Below, in pieces: positions 33,473 through 44,536 of a stretch of 64,000 nt of DNA (positions are counted from its first letter, which is position 1; each line of letters opens with the position of its first letter). Source of the stretch: Cryobacterium algoricola (GTDB lineage Bacteria > Actinomycetota > Actinomycetes > Actinomycetales > Microbacteriaceae); the NCBI RefSeq assembly GCF_004402485.1, contig NZ_SOFG01000018.1, positions 1 through 64,000 of the forward strand, read 5' to 3'. The notes beneath the pieces are model-generated. The model had not been told where the DNA came from and made no database searches. It saw only the letters and a program-made list of their open reading frames with translations. The position numbers and the translations under genes were made by a program.

Positions 33473-34422
33473 GAGAAGCTCGCCTCCCGGCGCTGCAGGA
33501 AGCGCAGCTGGACGAATGAAACAATGATGATGACGAAGAGGTAGATGACGGCGTTGGCCATCTGGTACCCGTACTCTCCGCCCTGGAAGCCGCCACGGAA
33601 GATGACCAGGGCGATGGATTCTGTGGACGTGCCCGGACCGCCGGCGGTGAGCGCGACGATCTGGTCGAAGACCTGCAGGAACGACTTGAACGACAGCACC
33701 ATGTTGATGGTGAAGTACGCGCCGATGAGCGGGAAGGTGATCGATCGGAACCGGCGCCACCCGGAAGCGCCGTCGATGGACGCCGCCTCGTAGAGGTCCG
33801 CGGAGATGGTCTGCAGGCCGGCCAGGTAGAGGATGACATTGAACGCCGCTGCCTGCCACACCGTGGTGATCACGATGCCGACCCAGGCCCAGTCCGGGCT
33901 GGCCAGCAGGTTCGTGGCGAGGCCCGGCATCCCGAGCGCCGTGAAGATCGCCGGGAAGGAGTTCGCGAAGAGGTAGTTGAAGACGTACCCGATGATCAGG
34001 ATGGCCAGCACATAGGGGATGAAGAAAACCCCGCGGAAGGCCGCCTGGAATTTGATCTTCGAGTTCAGGCCGAGGGCGATGGCCAGGGCGATCACGTTGA
34101 CCAGAACGGTGGACACGATCGCGAAGCCGAACGTGAACCCGTAGGAATTGAGCACGCGGTCGTCCTGGAACAGGTTGACGTAGTTGGACAGGCCGACGAA
34201 ATCCCAGGTGCCATAGCCGGCGTAGTTGGTCAGGCTGAAGAACATTCCGGAGAGCACCGGGACGGTGTGCAGGCCGAAGAAGATCACAACGGCCGGCACC
34301 ACCATCCAGTAGAAGGTGCGCGGGGTGCGGGCGAATGACGACCGGGCGGATGCCGGCGCCGATACTGCAGGTTCCGGCCGGTGTTTACTGGTCCGGACCG
34401 ATGTTGGTGACGTCATTGTCAT
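33469..34422 (-). CDS. ABC sugar transporter permease, MalF/MsmF type
   Basis: The protein has about 317 residues and six membrane helices after a 40-residue cytosolic N-terminus. The EAA motif reads 'EAASIDGASGWRRFRSITFPL'. The start is set at ATG 34422, which overlaps the lipoprotein stop (ATGA); ATG 34416, two codons later, is better spaced from the AGGGGA ribosome site and is equally possible. With the second permease and the lipoprotein it forms an importer for an alpha-galactoside, inferred from the neighbouring GH36 enzyme. Confidence 0.9.
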   Translation of the reverse strand: MTMTSPTSVRTSKHRPEPAVSAPASARSSFARTPRTFYWMVVPAVVIFFGLHTVPVLSGMFFSLTNYAGYGTWDFVGLSNYVNLFQDDRVLNSYGFTFGFAIVSTVLVNVIALAIALGLNSKIKFQAAFRGVFFIPYVLAILIIGYVFNYLFANSFPAIFTALGMPGLATNLLASPDWAWVGIVITTVWQAAAFNVILYLAGLQTISADLYEAASIDGASGWRRFRSITFPLIGAYFTINMVLSFKSFLQVFDQIVALTAGGPGTSTESIALVIFRGGFQGGEYGYQMANAVIYLFVIIIVSFVQLRFLQRREASFS

Positions 34423-35735
34423 TTCCCCTGTCTCTGAGTGGTTGTGCGAGCGGCGACCTTGCTCCATTCGGAGTCCAGATCGCTCAGGAAGGTTCCGGCA
34501 TCGCCGCTGATCACCAGCGACTGCAGGAGGTTCACGAGCGGCACCGCTGCGGGAATCTGATGGTCGATGAAGCCGACGATCTTTCCGGCGGTGAAATAGG
34601 GTTCGAGTCCCGCCAGGGCGGTGTCCGTATTCGGCGTGGCGTTCGCCAGCGGCGAGAACGTGCTCTGTGCCTGGGAGTATCCGGTCACGACCGCGGGTGA
34701 CATGAGGTAGTCGACGAACTTCTGCGCCTCGGCGGGATGCGCGGTGTTCCGGCCGATGGCGATGCCGACGTCGACGCCGGACACCACGACGCGGGCGTCG
34801 GGATCATCGGTGACCGGGTAGGGGAAGGACCCGATGCTCGCCTGAGGGTTATTGGCCCGGATGGCGGGAATCGCGTACGAGCCCTGCAGGTACATCGCGG
34901 ACTCGCCGTTCGCGAAGGCCTTGTTGCCGGCGTTGTAGTCGCGACTGGCAAAATTGTCCTGGCAATACCTGAACAAGTCGACTTCCTTCTGGGCCGCGGT
35001 GGCGAAGTCCTTCTGGAACGAGACTGTGCCCGAGGAGACGTTCGCGCCTTCGGAGCGGAGGGCATCGAAGAACCCCTCGGGCATCAGCGTTCCGCCGAGG
35101 TTCACGAACGCGGGTGACGCTGTCCACGCGTCTTTGAGCGTGCAGAAGAAGGGCGAAACGCCGTTGGCCTTGAATTTCTCGGCCGCCGCAACCAGCTCGG
35201 TCCACGTGGCGGGTACGGTGACGCCGTTCTGGGCGAAGATGGTCGGGTTGTACAGGATGCCGGAGGCGTTGCTCGCGAAGGGAAGTGCGTTCACTTCCTT
35301 CGAGCCGTCGGACGCGCAGGTTCCGAGGGCCTGGACGATGTTCTGCACGGCGGGGTTGACCGTCGTGGCGACGGGAGTGGCGGCCAGGTTGGCGAAGATG
35401 CAGGCCCGGGCGAGCTCGCCGTAGTTGCCGTTGGCATTGAGCGTGAGCACGTCGGGCACCTTGTCCTTGACGAGCAGGGTGCGGATGGCCGTGTCCGGGT
35501 CCGGCACCGAGTTCTGGATGACCCGGATTCCCGGGTTCTCCGCCTCGAAATCGGTGATGATGGACGCGAATTCCGTGACGGCTTCCGGCTTGAACTGGAA
35601 GAAGTTCAGGGTGACGATGCCGGTATCGGGCGCGGAACATCCGGAGAGTCCGACGAGCGTCGCGGCTGCGACCACCACGGCGGTTGCCCTGATCCGTCTG
35701 CTTGGCCGTAGCCCGGTGCGGTTGGTGTTTCTCAT
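34419..35735 (-). CDS. ABC sugar-binding lipoprotein (family 1 extracellular binding protein)
   Basis: This 438-residue protein has a basic N-terminus, a hydrophobic signal segment and the lipobox LVGLSGC (Cys33), so it should be a lipid-anchored binding protein. The mature part has the family 1 pattern: 'FEAENPGIRVIQNSV', 'VPDVLTLNANGNYGELAR' and 'PFASNASGILYNPTIFAQNGV'. GGAGG precedes ATG 35735. It lies 26 bases after the alpha-galactosidase gene and overlaps the first permease. The likely ligands are raffinose, melibiose or similar alpha-galactosides. Confidence 0.9.
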   Translation of the reverse strand: MRNTNRTGLRPSRRIRATAVVVAAATLVGLSGCSAPDTGIVTLNFFQFKPEAVTEFASIITDFEAENPGIRVIQNSVPDPDTAIRTLLVKDKVPDVLTLNANGNYGELARACIFANLAATPVATTVNPAVQNIVQALGTCASDGSKEVNALPFASNASGILYNPTIFAQNGVTVPATWTELVAAAEKFKANGVSPFFCTLKDAWTASPAFVNLGGTLMPEGFFDALRSEGANVSSGTVSFQKDFATAAQKEVDLFRYCQDNFASRDYNAGNKAFANGESAMYLQGSYAIPAIRANNPQASIGSFPYPVTDDPDARVVVSGVDVGIAIGRNTAHPAEAQKFVDYLMSPAVVTGYSQAQSTFSPLANATPNTDTALAGLEPYFTAGKIVGFIDHQIPAAVPLVNLLQSLVISGDAGTFLSDLDSEWSKVAARTTTQRQGK

Positions 35736-35761
35736 TGCGCCTCCTTGCGCTTGGTTCCGCC

Positions 35762-37891
35762 TTAGGCGGAAGTGATCTCGATGACGACGAGGTGTTCGGG
35801 AAAGAGGACCGGTCCTTGCACGCCGATGGTGCGCAGGGCCCGGCCCGTGAGGGTCAGGGGCTGGTGGGACCAGGACAGGGGCGACTGACCCGCGTCCGGA
35901 CCGGTCGATGATTCGGCGAGCATCCGCACCTGGTATCTCGAATCGTCGTCGAGGCCGGCGAACCGGAGCGGACCGACCGGGTAGAAGGAGCTCGTGCGGA
36001 CCTGGGTGAAGACGAAGAGCGCGGTGCGCTGGTCGTCGGACACCACTCCCCGGAGGTCGACGGCGGGATCGGGGTGGTCGACGTGGATAGCCGTGCCGGA
36101 GTGGAACAGCGGTCGGTGCTCCTTGTAGAGGTCGATCCACGCGCTCAGTTCCGTCGCCTCCGATTCCGAGAGCGTGGTGATGTCCCACTCGATGCCGAGG
36201 TGGCCGAAGAGGGCGACACCGGCCCGGAGCGAGAGGTCGTGACGGCGACCCGTGGAGTGTGAGGCCGGACCGCCGATGTGGGCGCCCATCAGTTCGTAGG
36301 GCACCAGGAGGCCGGTGTACTTCTGGATCGTCAGCCGTTCGATCGGGTCGATGCAGTCACTCGTCCAGATGCGATCGGTGTGGTCGAGTATGCCGAGGTC
36401 GACGCGGGCTCCGCCCGAGGCGCAGCTTTCGATCTCCAAGCCGGGATGGCGCGCCTTCAGCTCGTCCAGCAGACGGTAGAGGGCGACCACGTTCTCGTGC
36501 ACCGCGGCCCGGCCGGTGCGGCTGCTTCCCGCGTCGACGAGGTCCCGGTTGTGATCCCATTTCAGGTACCGAATCGGGTATTCGGACAGGAGGGCGTCGA
36601 GACGCTCGAGAATGTACCTATAGGCGTCCGGGTGGGACAGGTCGAGGACCTGTTGCTGACGCCCCTCAACCGGGAAGCGGCCGCCGGGCTGCAGGATCCA
36701 CTCGGGGTGCGCTCGGGCGAGTTCGGAATCGGGATTGACCATCTCCGGCTCCACCCACAGCCCGAACTGCATGCCGAGTCCGGTCACCCGTTCGATGAGC
36801 GGGGAGAGTCCATCGGGCCAGACTCCGTCGTCGACGTACCAGTCGCCCAGTCCGCTCGTGTCGTCGCGACGCCCGCGGAACCAGCCGTCGTCGAGGACGT
36901 ACCGTTCCACGCCGACCCGGGCGGCGGCATCCGCGAGCCCGAGCAGGCGATCGAGGTCGTGGTCGAAGTAGACGGCCTCCCAGGTGTTCAGAGTGACCGG
37001 ACGCGCGGTGGCCGGGTGCGTGGGGCGGGCACGGAGCCGGGTGTGGATGCGGGCACTCAGTTCGTTGAGGCCGTGGCCCCAGGCCGCGATGACCGTGGGC
37101 GTGGTGTAGCTCTGACCGGGCGTGAGTCGGATCTCGCCGGGAGCGAGGAGCTCGCCGGCCTGGAGGAAGACGGACCCGGTGACGAGCTTTTCCGCGGCGA
37201 GCCTGTGATTGCCACTCCAGGCGAGATGGACCGCGTGCACAAGCCCGGCTTCGAAGCCGAAACCGGCGGATCCCGCGCTCAGCAGCAGTGTCGCGTCGGC
37301 GCCCGGCCGCCCCTTCCGGCTTTCGCGCTCGTGCCGTCCGATGGTGAAGGAGTGTCGTTGCGGCGTGCGCTCACGCAGGTGCCGACCGCTCGTGTCCAGG
37401 ATCTCGGTCGCTGTGGCCGGTAACGGCACGGTGACGCAGAGGTCTTCGAGCTGGTAGTCATCGAGGCCGGCGTTGGTCAGCGTGAGCGTCTGGCTCAGCA
37501 CGCCCGCCGAGTCGATATCCAGTTCGAGACGTATCGTCAGGCCGGCATCGGCGTCGATCGCCAGCAGGACGAGCGTAGACGGGCCGCTTTCCACCCCGGT
37601 CACACCGAAATCCGGCGAGAACGAGCGGCCCTGCCGGCTGCCGCGAAGACCGGGGGTGCCCTGCCACCCCGCAGACTCTTGCGGCAGCACCGTGAGTCGA
37701 GCCGGCTGATCGAGGCCACCGGAAACCCGCTGCGAAAGTGAGGCCACGACGATCGCCTGGACCTCGTACTCGGAGAGGTCGCCCTGATCCTCGCCCCAGT
37801 GCACGACGGCAGGGAACCCGCCTCCGTCGAAATCGAGGATGACGCTCGTGCCGCCATTGCGGAGGTGAAGGACAGTGCTGTCGCGGTGCAT
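35762..37891 (-). CDS. Alpha-galactosidase, GH36
   Basis: This 709-residue GH36 enzyme has an N-terminal beta-sandwich (1-290), a TIM barrel with 'GVERYVLDDGWFRGRR' (about residue 330), the nucleophile Asp446 in 'YLKWDHNRD' and the acid/base Asp512 in 'WTSDCIDP', and a C-terminal beta domain. There is no signal peptide, so it acts in the cytosol on imported alpha-galactosides, releasing galactose. The ATG at 37891 has a -10-like box eight bases upstream, so the message may be nearly leaderless. It heads the ABC operon and faces a ROK regulator. Confidence 0.95.
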   Translation of the reverse strand: MHRDSTVLHLRNGGTSVILDFDGGGFPAVVHWGEDQGDLSEYEVQAIVVASLSQRVSGGLDQPARLTVLPQESAGWQGTPGLRGSRQGRSFSPDFGVTGVESGPSTLVLLAIDADAGLTIRLELDIDSAGVLSQTLTLTNAGLDDYQLEDLCVTVPLPATATEILDTSGRHLRERTPQRHSFTIGRHERESRKGRPGADATLLLSAGSAGFGFEAGLVHAVHLAWSGNHRLAAEKLVTGSVFLQAGELLAPGEIRLTPGQSYTTPTVIAAWGHGLNELSARIHTRLRARPTHPATARPVTLNTWEAVYFDHDLDRLLGLADAAARVGVERYVLDDGWFRGRRDDTSGLGDWYVDDGVWPDGLSPLIERVTGLGMQFGLWVEPEMVNPDSELARAHPEWILQPGGRFPVEGRQQQVLDLSHPDAYRYILERLDALLSEYPIRYLKWDHNRDLVDAGSSRTGRAAVHENVVALYRLLDELKARHPGLEIESCASGGARVDLGILDHTDRIWTSDCIDPIERLTIQKYTGLLVPYELMGAHIGGPASHSTGRRHDLSLRAGVALFGHLGIEWDITTLSESEATELSAWIDLYKEHRPLFHSGTAIHVDHPDPAVDLRGVVSDDQRTALFVFTQVRTSSFYPVGPLRFAGLDDDSRYQVRMLAESSTGPDAGQSPLSWSHQPLTLTGRALRTIGVQGPVLFPEHLVVIEITSA

Positions 37892-37893
37892 GT

Positions 37894-37926
37894 GTTATTT
37901 CTATAGTGGAAATAACAAGGTGTCAA
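37894..37926 (-). promoter_or_regulatory. Alpha-galactosidase promoter with a 23-bp ROK-type operator
   Basis: GTTATTTC and GAAATAAC are perfect 8-bp arms around seven bases (37894-37916). On the minus strand TTGACA (37926-37921) and TATAGA (37905-37900) are 15 bp apart, and the palindrome covers the -10 box, so bound repressor would block polymerase. Confidence 0.7.
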
Positions 37927-38006
37927 GATCAAGTTTTGCGCTCAGTGCGCCGGGTCATTCGAGATCGGATCTCCAATTGGGGCCATTCGGAAGAGAAAAT
38001 GCCGAT

Positions 38007-38031
38007 CATTATGATTCATAATGGAAATAAC
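38007..38031. promoter_or_regulatory. Second palindrome and GAAATAAC half-site near the ROK gene
   Basis: CATTATGATTCATAATG (38007-38023) is a near-perfect palindrome directly followed by GAAATAAC (38024-38031), the same half-site as in the alpha-galactosidase operator. It probably serves autoregulation of the ROK gene or looping between the two sites, 115 bp apart. Confidence 0.5.
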
Positions 38032-38072
38032 AAGCCAGTTGAGACGGCTGCATATTCTGAGTGGAGGGCGCG

Positions 38073-39203
38073 GTGACGGCTGCGCATCGGGGTGACGCCC
38101 TCACCGGTCCCGCACGGGACCTGGCACGGGAAGTGCTTATTCACGGTCCCATCACTCGGAGCGAACTCGGCCGCAGGCTCGGGCTCTCGCCGGCGACGCT
38201 CACGCGCCTCAGCAAGCCATTGCTGGATGAGGGGCTCCTGGTCGATGCTCCCGAGACGATCGAACGCTCGATCGGTCGACCCGTGCGCCCTCTCGACGTG
38301 AGTGTCGATTCCCAGCGGTTCATCGGCGTCAAGCTCACCGCCGGAGAGGTCTTCGCCGTGACCACCGATCTCCGGGCGAACCTCGGAGCCGAATGCGTCA
38401 TCGAGCTCAACGGCCATGAGCCGTTCCAGGTCGTAGCGGACATTGTGCGGGCCACGGTGGAGCTCGGTGGCATGGACGGCGTGACGGCCATCGGCGTGAC
38501 GGTCGGAGGCCAGGTGGGCCGGTCGCGCTGGGTCGAGCGGGCGCCCTTCCTGGGCTGGAAGGGTGTCGATCTGGGCGGAATGCTCCACGACGCACTGGGT
38601 GTTCCGGTGGTCGTCGAGAACGACGTCGTTGCGCTTACGGCGGCCGAGCACTGGTTCGGGATCGCCAAGGGGATGGAGAATTTCGCCGTACTGACCATCG
38701 GCGCGGGGGTCGGTTATGGGCTCGTCATTCATGACCGACCCGTCGTCAACAGCGACACCGGTCTTGGCTTAGGCGGGCACTTTCCCCTCGACCCGACCGG
38801 CCCGCTGTGCGCAGAGGGACATCGGGGGTGCTCGACGGCCATGCTGTCGATCCCGAGCATGACGGCGAGCGCGCGTGTCGGGCTTTCCCGCGACGTTGGG
38901 TACGACGAACTCCTCGACCTGGCGGATGCCGGTGAACCTGTTGCTGCGCAGGTCGTCGGGTCAGCGGCCCGGGCGCTCGGGCGCCTGATCGCCGCAGCCG
39001 CCAACCTCGCCATGGTTCAGACCATCGTGTTGTCCGGCGAAGGAGTCGGCCTCGCCGATCGGCAGTTGCCGCGTATCCTCGAGGCCGTGCGTGCCGACCG
39101 CGACCCGGATGCTGCACCCGTGCGCATCCTCGTCGACCGCTCCGGCTTCACCGCGTGGGCGCGGGGAGCGGCGGCCGTCGCGATCCAGGCATCCTTCGCC
39201 TGA
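38073..39203 (+). CDS. ROK-family transcriptional regulator
   Basis: The protein has about 376 residues. The N-terminal winged helix ('GPITRSELGRRLGLSPATLTRLSKPLLDEGLL', in part; residues about 25-60) is followed by the ROK sugar-kinase-like domain with 'AIGVTVGGQVG' and 'VVENDVVALTAAEHWFG', and a zinc-type loop 'LCAEGHRGC'. GTG 38073 is chosen because GGAGG lies six bases upstream; GTG 38061 overlaps that ribosome site. ROK repressors of this type respond to the sugar handled by the neighbouring operon, here probably galactose or an alpha-galactoside. Confidence 0.9.
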   Translation: MTAAHRGDALTGPARDLAREVLIHGPITRSELGRRLGLSPATLTRLSKPLLDEGLLVDAPETIERSIGRPVRPLDVSVDSQRFIGVKLTAGEVFAVTTDLRANLGAECVIELNGHEPFQVVADIVRATVELGGMDGVTAIGVTVGGQVGRSRWVERAPFLGWKGVDLGGMLHDALGVPVVVENDVVALTAAEHWFGIAKGMENFAVLTIGAGVGYGLVIHDRPVVNSDTGLGLGGHFPLDPTGPLCAEGHRGCSTAMLSIPSMTASARVGLSRDVGYDELLDLADAGEPVAAQVVGSAARALGRLIAAAANLAMVQTIVLSGEGVGLADRQLPRILEAVRADRDPDAAPVRILVDRSGFTAWARGAAAVAIQASFA

Positions 39204-39329
39204 ATCGGACCGCGGCGGTGGTGCGACGCAGCGCTCGCGCTCTCGCCGTTCTCGACGCGGGGGAGCCCCTCGCCCAGCCAGAGAAGCGCGTGGTGCGAAG
39301 GGCCGACAACCCCGGATTGGGAACGGCTC

Positions 39330-41663
<2,334 letters not shown>

Positions 41664-41666
41664 TTA

Positions 41667-41714
41667 TTGCACGGTGCGCAATGCTGCGTAGTTGCATTAT
41701 TGCGTGCAACGCAA
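41667..41714. promoter_or_regulatory. Two TTGCRY-N3-RYGCAA operators
   Basis: TTGCACGGTGCGCAA (41667-41681) and TTGCGTGCAACGCAA (41700-41714) are 15-bp palindromes with centres 33 bp apart. The second is perfect. They precede the TetR/DHA2 operon; AATAAT six bases before the ATG is a possible -10 box. Confidence 0.7.
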
Positions 41715-41900
41715 AAAATCACAGGATTCTCGCAGGTGTCGACCGGGGCCGGGGCTGCCCGCGATCCGTTGTCCGGTCCTGGCGGCCGGTGTGTGGCCCG
41801 GCTGGGGCCAAGACGCACTGACGCTACTCTCAGTGTCCGCACCCGTGAGCGCAGACCTCGTAGTCTGGAGAGTCACGAGGCGCCGAGCGAGAGGACGGGT

Positions 41901-42482
41901 ATGCCCAGGATCAAAGCCCCGACCGTTGCCGAGCATCGCGTTCGACAACGTGAAGCCCTCCTCAACGCGGCGAAGGAACTCCTGATCGAGGGAGGAGTCA
42001 GTGCCGTCACGCCCGCAGCCGTCGGCGCTGCAGCCGGTTTGTCGCGTCCCAGCGTCTATGAGTACTTTTCCTCCGGTGCGGACATCTTGACCGCCGTGAT
42101 CGAGGATGCCTTCCCGCGGGGCAATGCCGAGCTCCAGTCGGCTCTGGACTCGGTCACGTCTCCGGCGGAACGGCTCAACGTCTATGTGCGGGTGACGTTG
42201 CGGCTGGCGGCAGAGGGCGTGCATCGTCCGGCGGCCGCGCTCGCCGCGGCCCAGCTGCCTGCAGAATGCTTGGCGCGTCTTTCGGAGTTGCACCGCGAGC
42301 AGGCGGCGCCGTTCCTCGAGGCACTGCGCGACCTCGAGGTGCCGGAGCTCACCATCACCGCCCGTCTGCTCAGGGGTGTGCTCGAGGCGGCCATGGCCGC
42401 GATCGAATCGGGCGCCTCATTGCCCGTGGTCACCGAGCGAACCCTGGTGTTTGTCCGGTCCGCGGTGGCACCAACTCGGTAG
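41901..42482 (+). CDS. TetR-family transcriptional regulator
   Basis: This 193-residue protein has the TetR_N domain at residues about 12-60 ('AALLNAAKELLIEGGVSAVTPAAVGAAAGLSRPSVYEYF', in part) and a helical C-terminus. The ATG has GAGAGGAC close upstream. It is transcribed away from the TetR/DHA2 pair across 244 bp and has no other evident target, because the next gene is convergent. It may control a gene elsewhere or only itself. Confidence 0.85.
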   Translation: MPRIKAPTVAEHRVRQREALLNAAKELLIEGGVSAVTPAAVGAAAGLSRPSVYEYFSSGADILTAVIEDAFPRGNAELQSALDSVTSPAERLNVYVRVTLRLAAEGVHRPAAALAAAQLPAECLARLSELHREQAAPFLEALRDLEVPELTITARLLRGVLEAAMAAIESGASLPVVTERTLVFVRSAVAPTR

Positions 42483-42506
42483 TTTCTTCGGCTGATTGCA
42501 CCCGAA

Positions 42507-43091
42507 TCAGAGCTTCTGGGGGTAGATCGTCTCTCCGCGTTCGAGCATGGCGACGTACTTCGCGATATTCGCGGCGCGGGTGGCGGGTCGTTTCACACCG
42601 CTGATGCGGAACAGGATGGCAAAGCGGTTCTGCGACGAGAGTCGCGAGAACAGTTCCGCGGCCACTGGGCTCGCATCGAGGGCGGCCTGAAGGTCTTCCG
42701 GGACGGGACTGTCCTTCTGGCGGTAGGCGGCTTCCCACCGTCCGTCGGTCTGGGCGCGCTCGATCTCCGCGAATCCAGCCGGTCGCATCCGCCCGGTCTC
42801 GATGAGCCGGGCCACGAGGTCGCGATTGCGCTGCGACCACAGGCTGCGGGCCCGACGCGGGGTGAAGGCGCGCAGAAAATAGTCATCGTCGTGGGTGCCG
42901 GCCTGGCCATCGATCCAGCCGAAGCACAGGGCCACCTCGAGGGCCTCGTCATAGCTGATACCCGGTGCGGATGAGTTCTTCTTCACGAGTTGCAGGCGGA
43001 TGCCGTCGTGGTCGACGTTCTCCTCGAGCCAGGTCTCCCAATCCTGCACCGTGGTGAAAAGCATGATGGGCTTGCCCGCGTTGTGCGCCAT
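42507..43091 (-). CDS. YdeI/OmpD-associated family protein
   Basis: This 194-residue protein has the YdeI pattern: 'WETWLEENVDHDGIRLQLVKK', 'SYDEALEVALCFGWIDGQ', 'FTPRRARSLWSQRN' and the C-terminal 'RISGVKRPATRAANIAKYVAMLERGE' (each in part). The start is ATG 43091 behind GGGAG; the longer frame from 43151 is not needed. The family (DUF1905/YdeI) is common in bacteria; in Bacillus YdeI aids resistance to cationic peptides, with no known chemistry. Confidence 0.85.
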   Translation of the reverse strand: MAHNAGKPIMLFTTVQDWETWLEENVDHDGIRLQLVKKNSSAPGISYDEALEVALCFGWIDGQAGTHDDDYFLRAFTPRRARSLWSQRNRDLVARLIETGRMRPAGFAEIERAQTDGRWEAAYRQKDSPVPEDLQAALDASPVAAELFSRLSSQNRFAILFRISGVKRPATRAANIAKYVAMLERGETIYPQKL

Positions 43092-43139
43092 GGCTCCCAT
43101 CGTAGAGAGACGAGCGACGCCGCTGAATATGATCGAGGG

Positions 43140-43498
43140 GTGATCGGACACATTGATGAGGTCGTCATCGACTGCAGGGACCCCGAGGCGCTCGCCACGT
43201 TCTGGGCGAGCGTGCTCGGCGGCGAGCCACGGGGGCGTGACGCGCCTGGTGGTACATCCTGCCTCCTGGCTGGACGCAACTGTCGTTCCAGAAGGTACCC
43301 GAGACTAAGACGGTGAAGAACCGGGTGCACCTGGACGTGCGCGTGGACGACATTGCGGCGGCCGCAGACCTGGCCGAACGGCTCGGAGCGCGCCGCATCG
43401 GTGAGGCGCATCACGACACCGCCGGATCGTTCCAGGTGCTGCAGGACCCCGAGGGCAACGAGTGGTGTGTGGTCAGCCCGGCCGCCGCGCATGAGTGA
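43140..43498 (+). pseudogene. VOC/glyoxalase-family gene with a frameshift
   Basis: The first part reads IGHIDEVVIDCRDPEALATF-like from GTG 43140, and the second part, from about 43247, reads WYILPPGWTQLSFQKVPETK and continues to the C-terminus in another frame. The two join as one VOC domain of about 120 residues if one base is restored near 43240-43246 (in 'gacgcgcctggtgg'). It therefore looks like a single-base deletion in a small lyase or dioxygenase-fold gene; a sequencing error is the alternative. The downstream zinc-ribbon ORF overlaps its end. Confidence 0.75.
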
Positions 43499-43661
43499 GT
43501 GGGAGTTCGACGGGGACGGCCCGCTCTGTCCCGTGTGCGGCATCGAGATGCTCGCCGACGGCGTGGACACGGCCGAGGGTCTCGAATCCTGCCATCGGTG
43601 TCCGCGGTGCAAGCTCGTTGTTGTCATTCCGGCGGGAACCCGAGCCTCACGTTGGCATTAA
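43491..43661 (+). CDS. 56-residue zinc-ribbon-like protein
   Basis: ATG 43491 overlaps the end of the VOC gene by eight bases. The peptide has two cysteine clusters, CPVC (residues about 13-16) and CHRCPRC (about 34-40), the layout of a zinc ribbon or small rubredoxin-like knuckle, between an acidic N-terminus and a short basic end. There is no ribosome site of its own, so translation may be coupled to the upstream frame. No family was recognised. Confidence 0.6.
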   Translation: MSEWEFDGDGPLCPVCGIEMLADGVDTAEGLESCHRCPRCKLVVVIPAGTRASRWH

Positions 43662-44482
43662 CGTGTTCTGGTCGCGAAGTCCCAGAGGTGCGCGAGCAGT
43701 TCGTCGGGTGACTCGAGCTGCGGCAGGTGCCCTGACTTCTCTATGACCGAAAAGGTCGCCGTTGGCATCGCCCGCGCGAAGGCGCGGCCGTATTCGGTGT
43801 CGACGATGCGGTCGGCTGCGCCCCAGACCGCCAGTGCAGGCGTGGTGATCTCTCCCAGTCGGGTGGCGAGAGTCGGGTCCGACATCGATTCGGTCCCCAC
43901 GTATCGTGCGAGTGCGGCTCGATTGCCGGCCATCAGGGCCTGTTGCGCAGGCGTGAGCGTGCTCGGATCGATCTGGAACGCTGCGGGGTGGTAGTAGCTC
44001 AGCTGCGCGATCTGGGGGAAAGTCAGCGCGAAGAAGTCCGCGACCGGGTGGCCGGGCACGTCAATCCCCACGGCATCGACGAGCACAATACCGCTGATCC
44101 GGGGGTTGTTCAGGATCGCCATCTCGGCGGCAACCCAGCCGCCGATGGAATTTCCGACGACGGTCACATCGTGGACGTCCAGATCCTCGAGGAGAGCGAC
44201 GTAGAGTTCCGCAAGCGCTCTGATCGAGCCCACCGTATCGGGCTGGACAGTGCCGCCGAAGCCGGGGTGGGTCGGCGTCAGTACTCGGGCAGGTTTCCGT
44301 TCGGCGAGGAGGTCGGCAAACCTGGCGACTGTCAGCGGCCCGCCGCCGCCATGGAGAAGGAGAATAATGCGACCGTGGCCTCTCTCACGGATCGTCACTT
44401 CGACAGCTGGGATCGTGTCGGTGGCGATGGTGTGAGTGGTGATCGTTGGAGCGGAGTCCGGCATGAGTGTCATGTCGGTCAA
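43658..44482 (-). CDS. Alpha/beta hydrolase
   Basis: This 274-residue alpha/beta hydrolase has the oxyanion motif HGGGG (residue about 44), the nucleophile elbow GNSIGG (Ser112), a catalytic Asp in 'VWGAADRIVD' and His in 'EKSGHLPQLE'. It has no signal peptide. The class includes esterases, lactonases and C-C hydrolases; the substrate is unknown. It is divergent from a MarR gene, with a perfect palindrome in between, and so is probably induced through that regulator. Its 3' end overlaps the zinc-ribbon ORF by four bases. Confidence 0.9.
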   Translation of the reverse strand: MTDMTLMPDSAPTITTHTIATDTIPAVEVTIRERGHGRIILLLHGGGGPLTVARFADLLAERKPARVLTPTHPGFGGTVQPDTVGSIRALAELYVALLEDLDVHDVTVVGNSIGGWVAAEMAILNNPRISGIVLVDAVGIDVPGHPVADFFALTFPQIAQLSYYHPAAFQIDPSTLTPAQQALMAGNRAALARYVGTESMSDPTLATRLGEITTPALAVWGAADRIVDTEYGRAFARAMPTATFSVIEKSGHLPQLESPDELLAHLWDFATRTR

Positions 44483-44494
44483 CCTATATCAACA

Positions 44495-44508
44495 TGTTTA
44501 TATAAACA
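44495..44508. promoter_or_regulatory. Perfect 14-bp palindrome, MarR operator
   Basis: TGTTTATATAAACA is a perfect AT-rich palindrome centred between the hydrolase and MarR genes, covering likely -10 sequences in both directions. This is typical of MarR autoregulatory sites. Confidence 0.7.
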
Positions 44509-44536
44509 AGCTGTTTCTCTGGGTTAGCATGATGAG

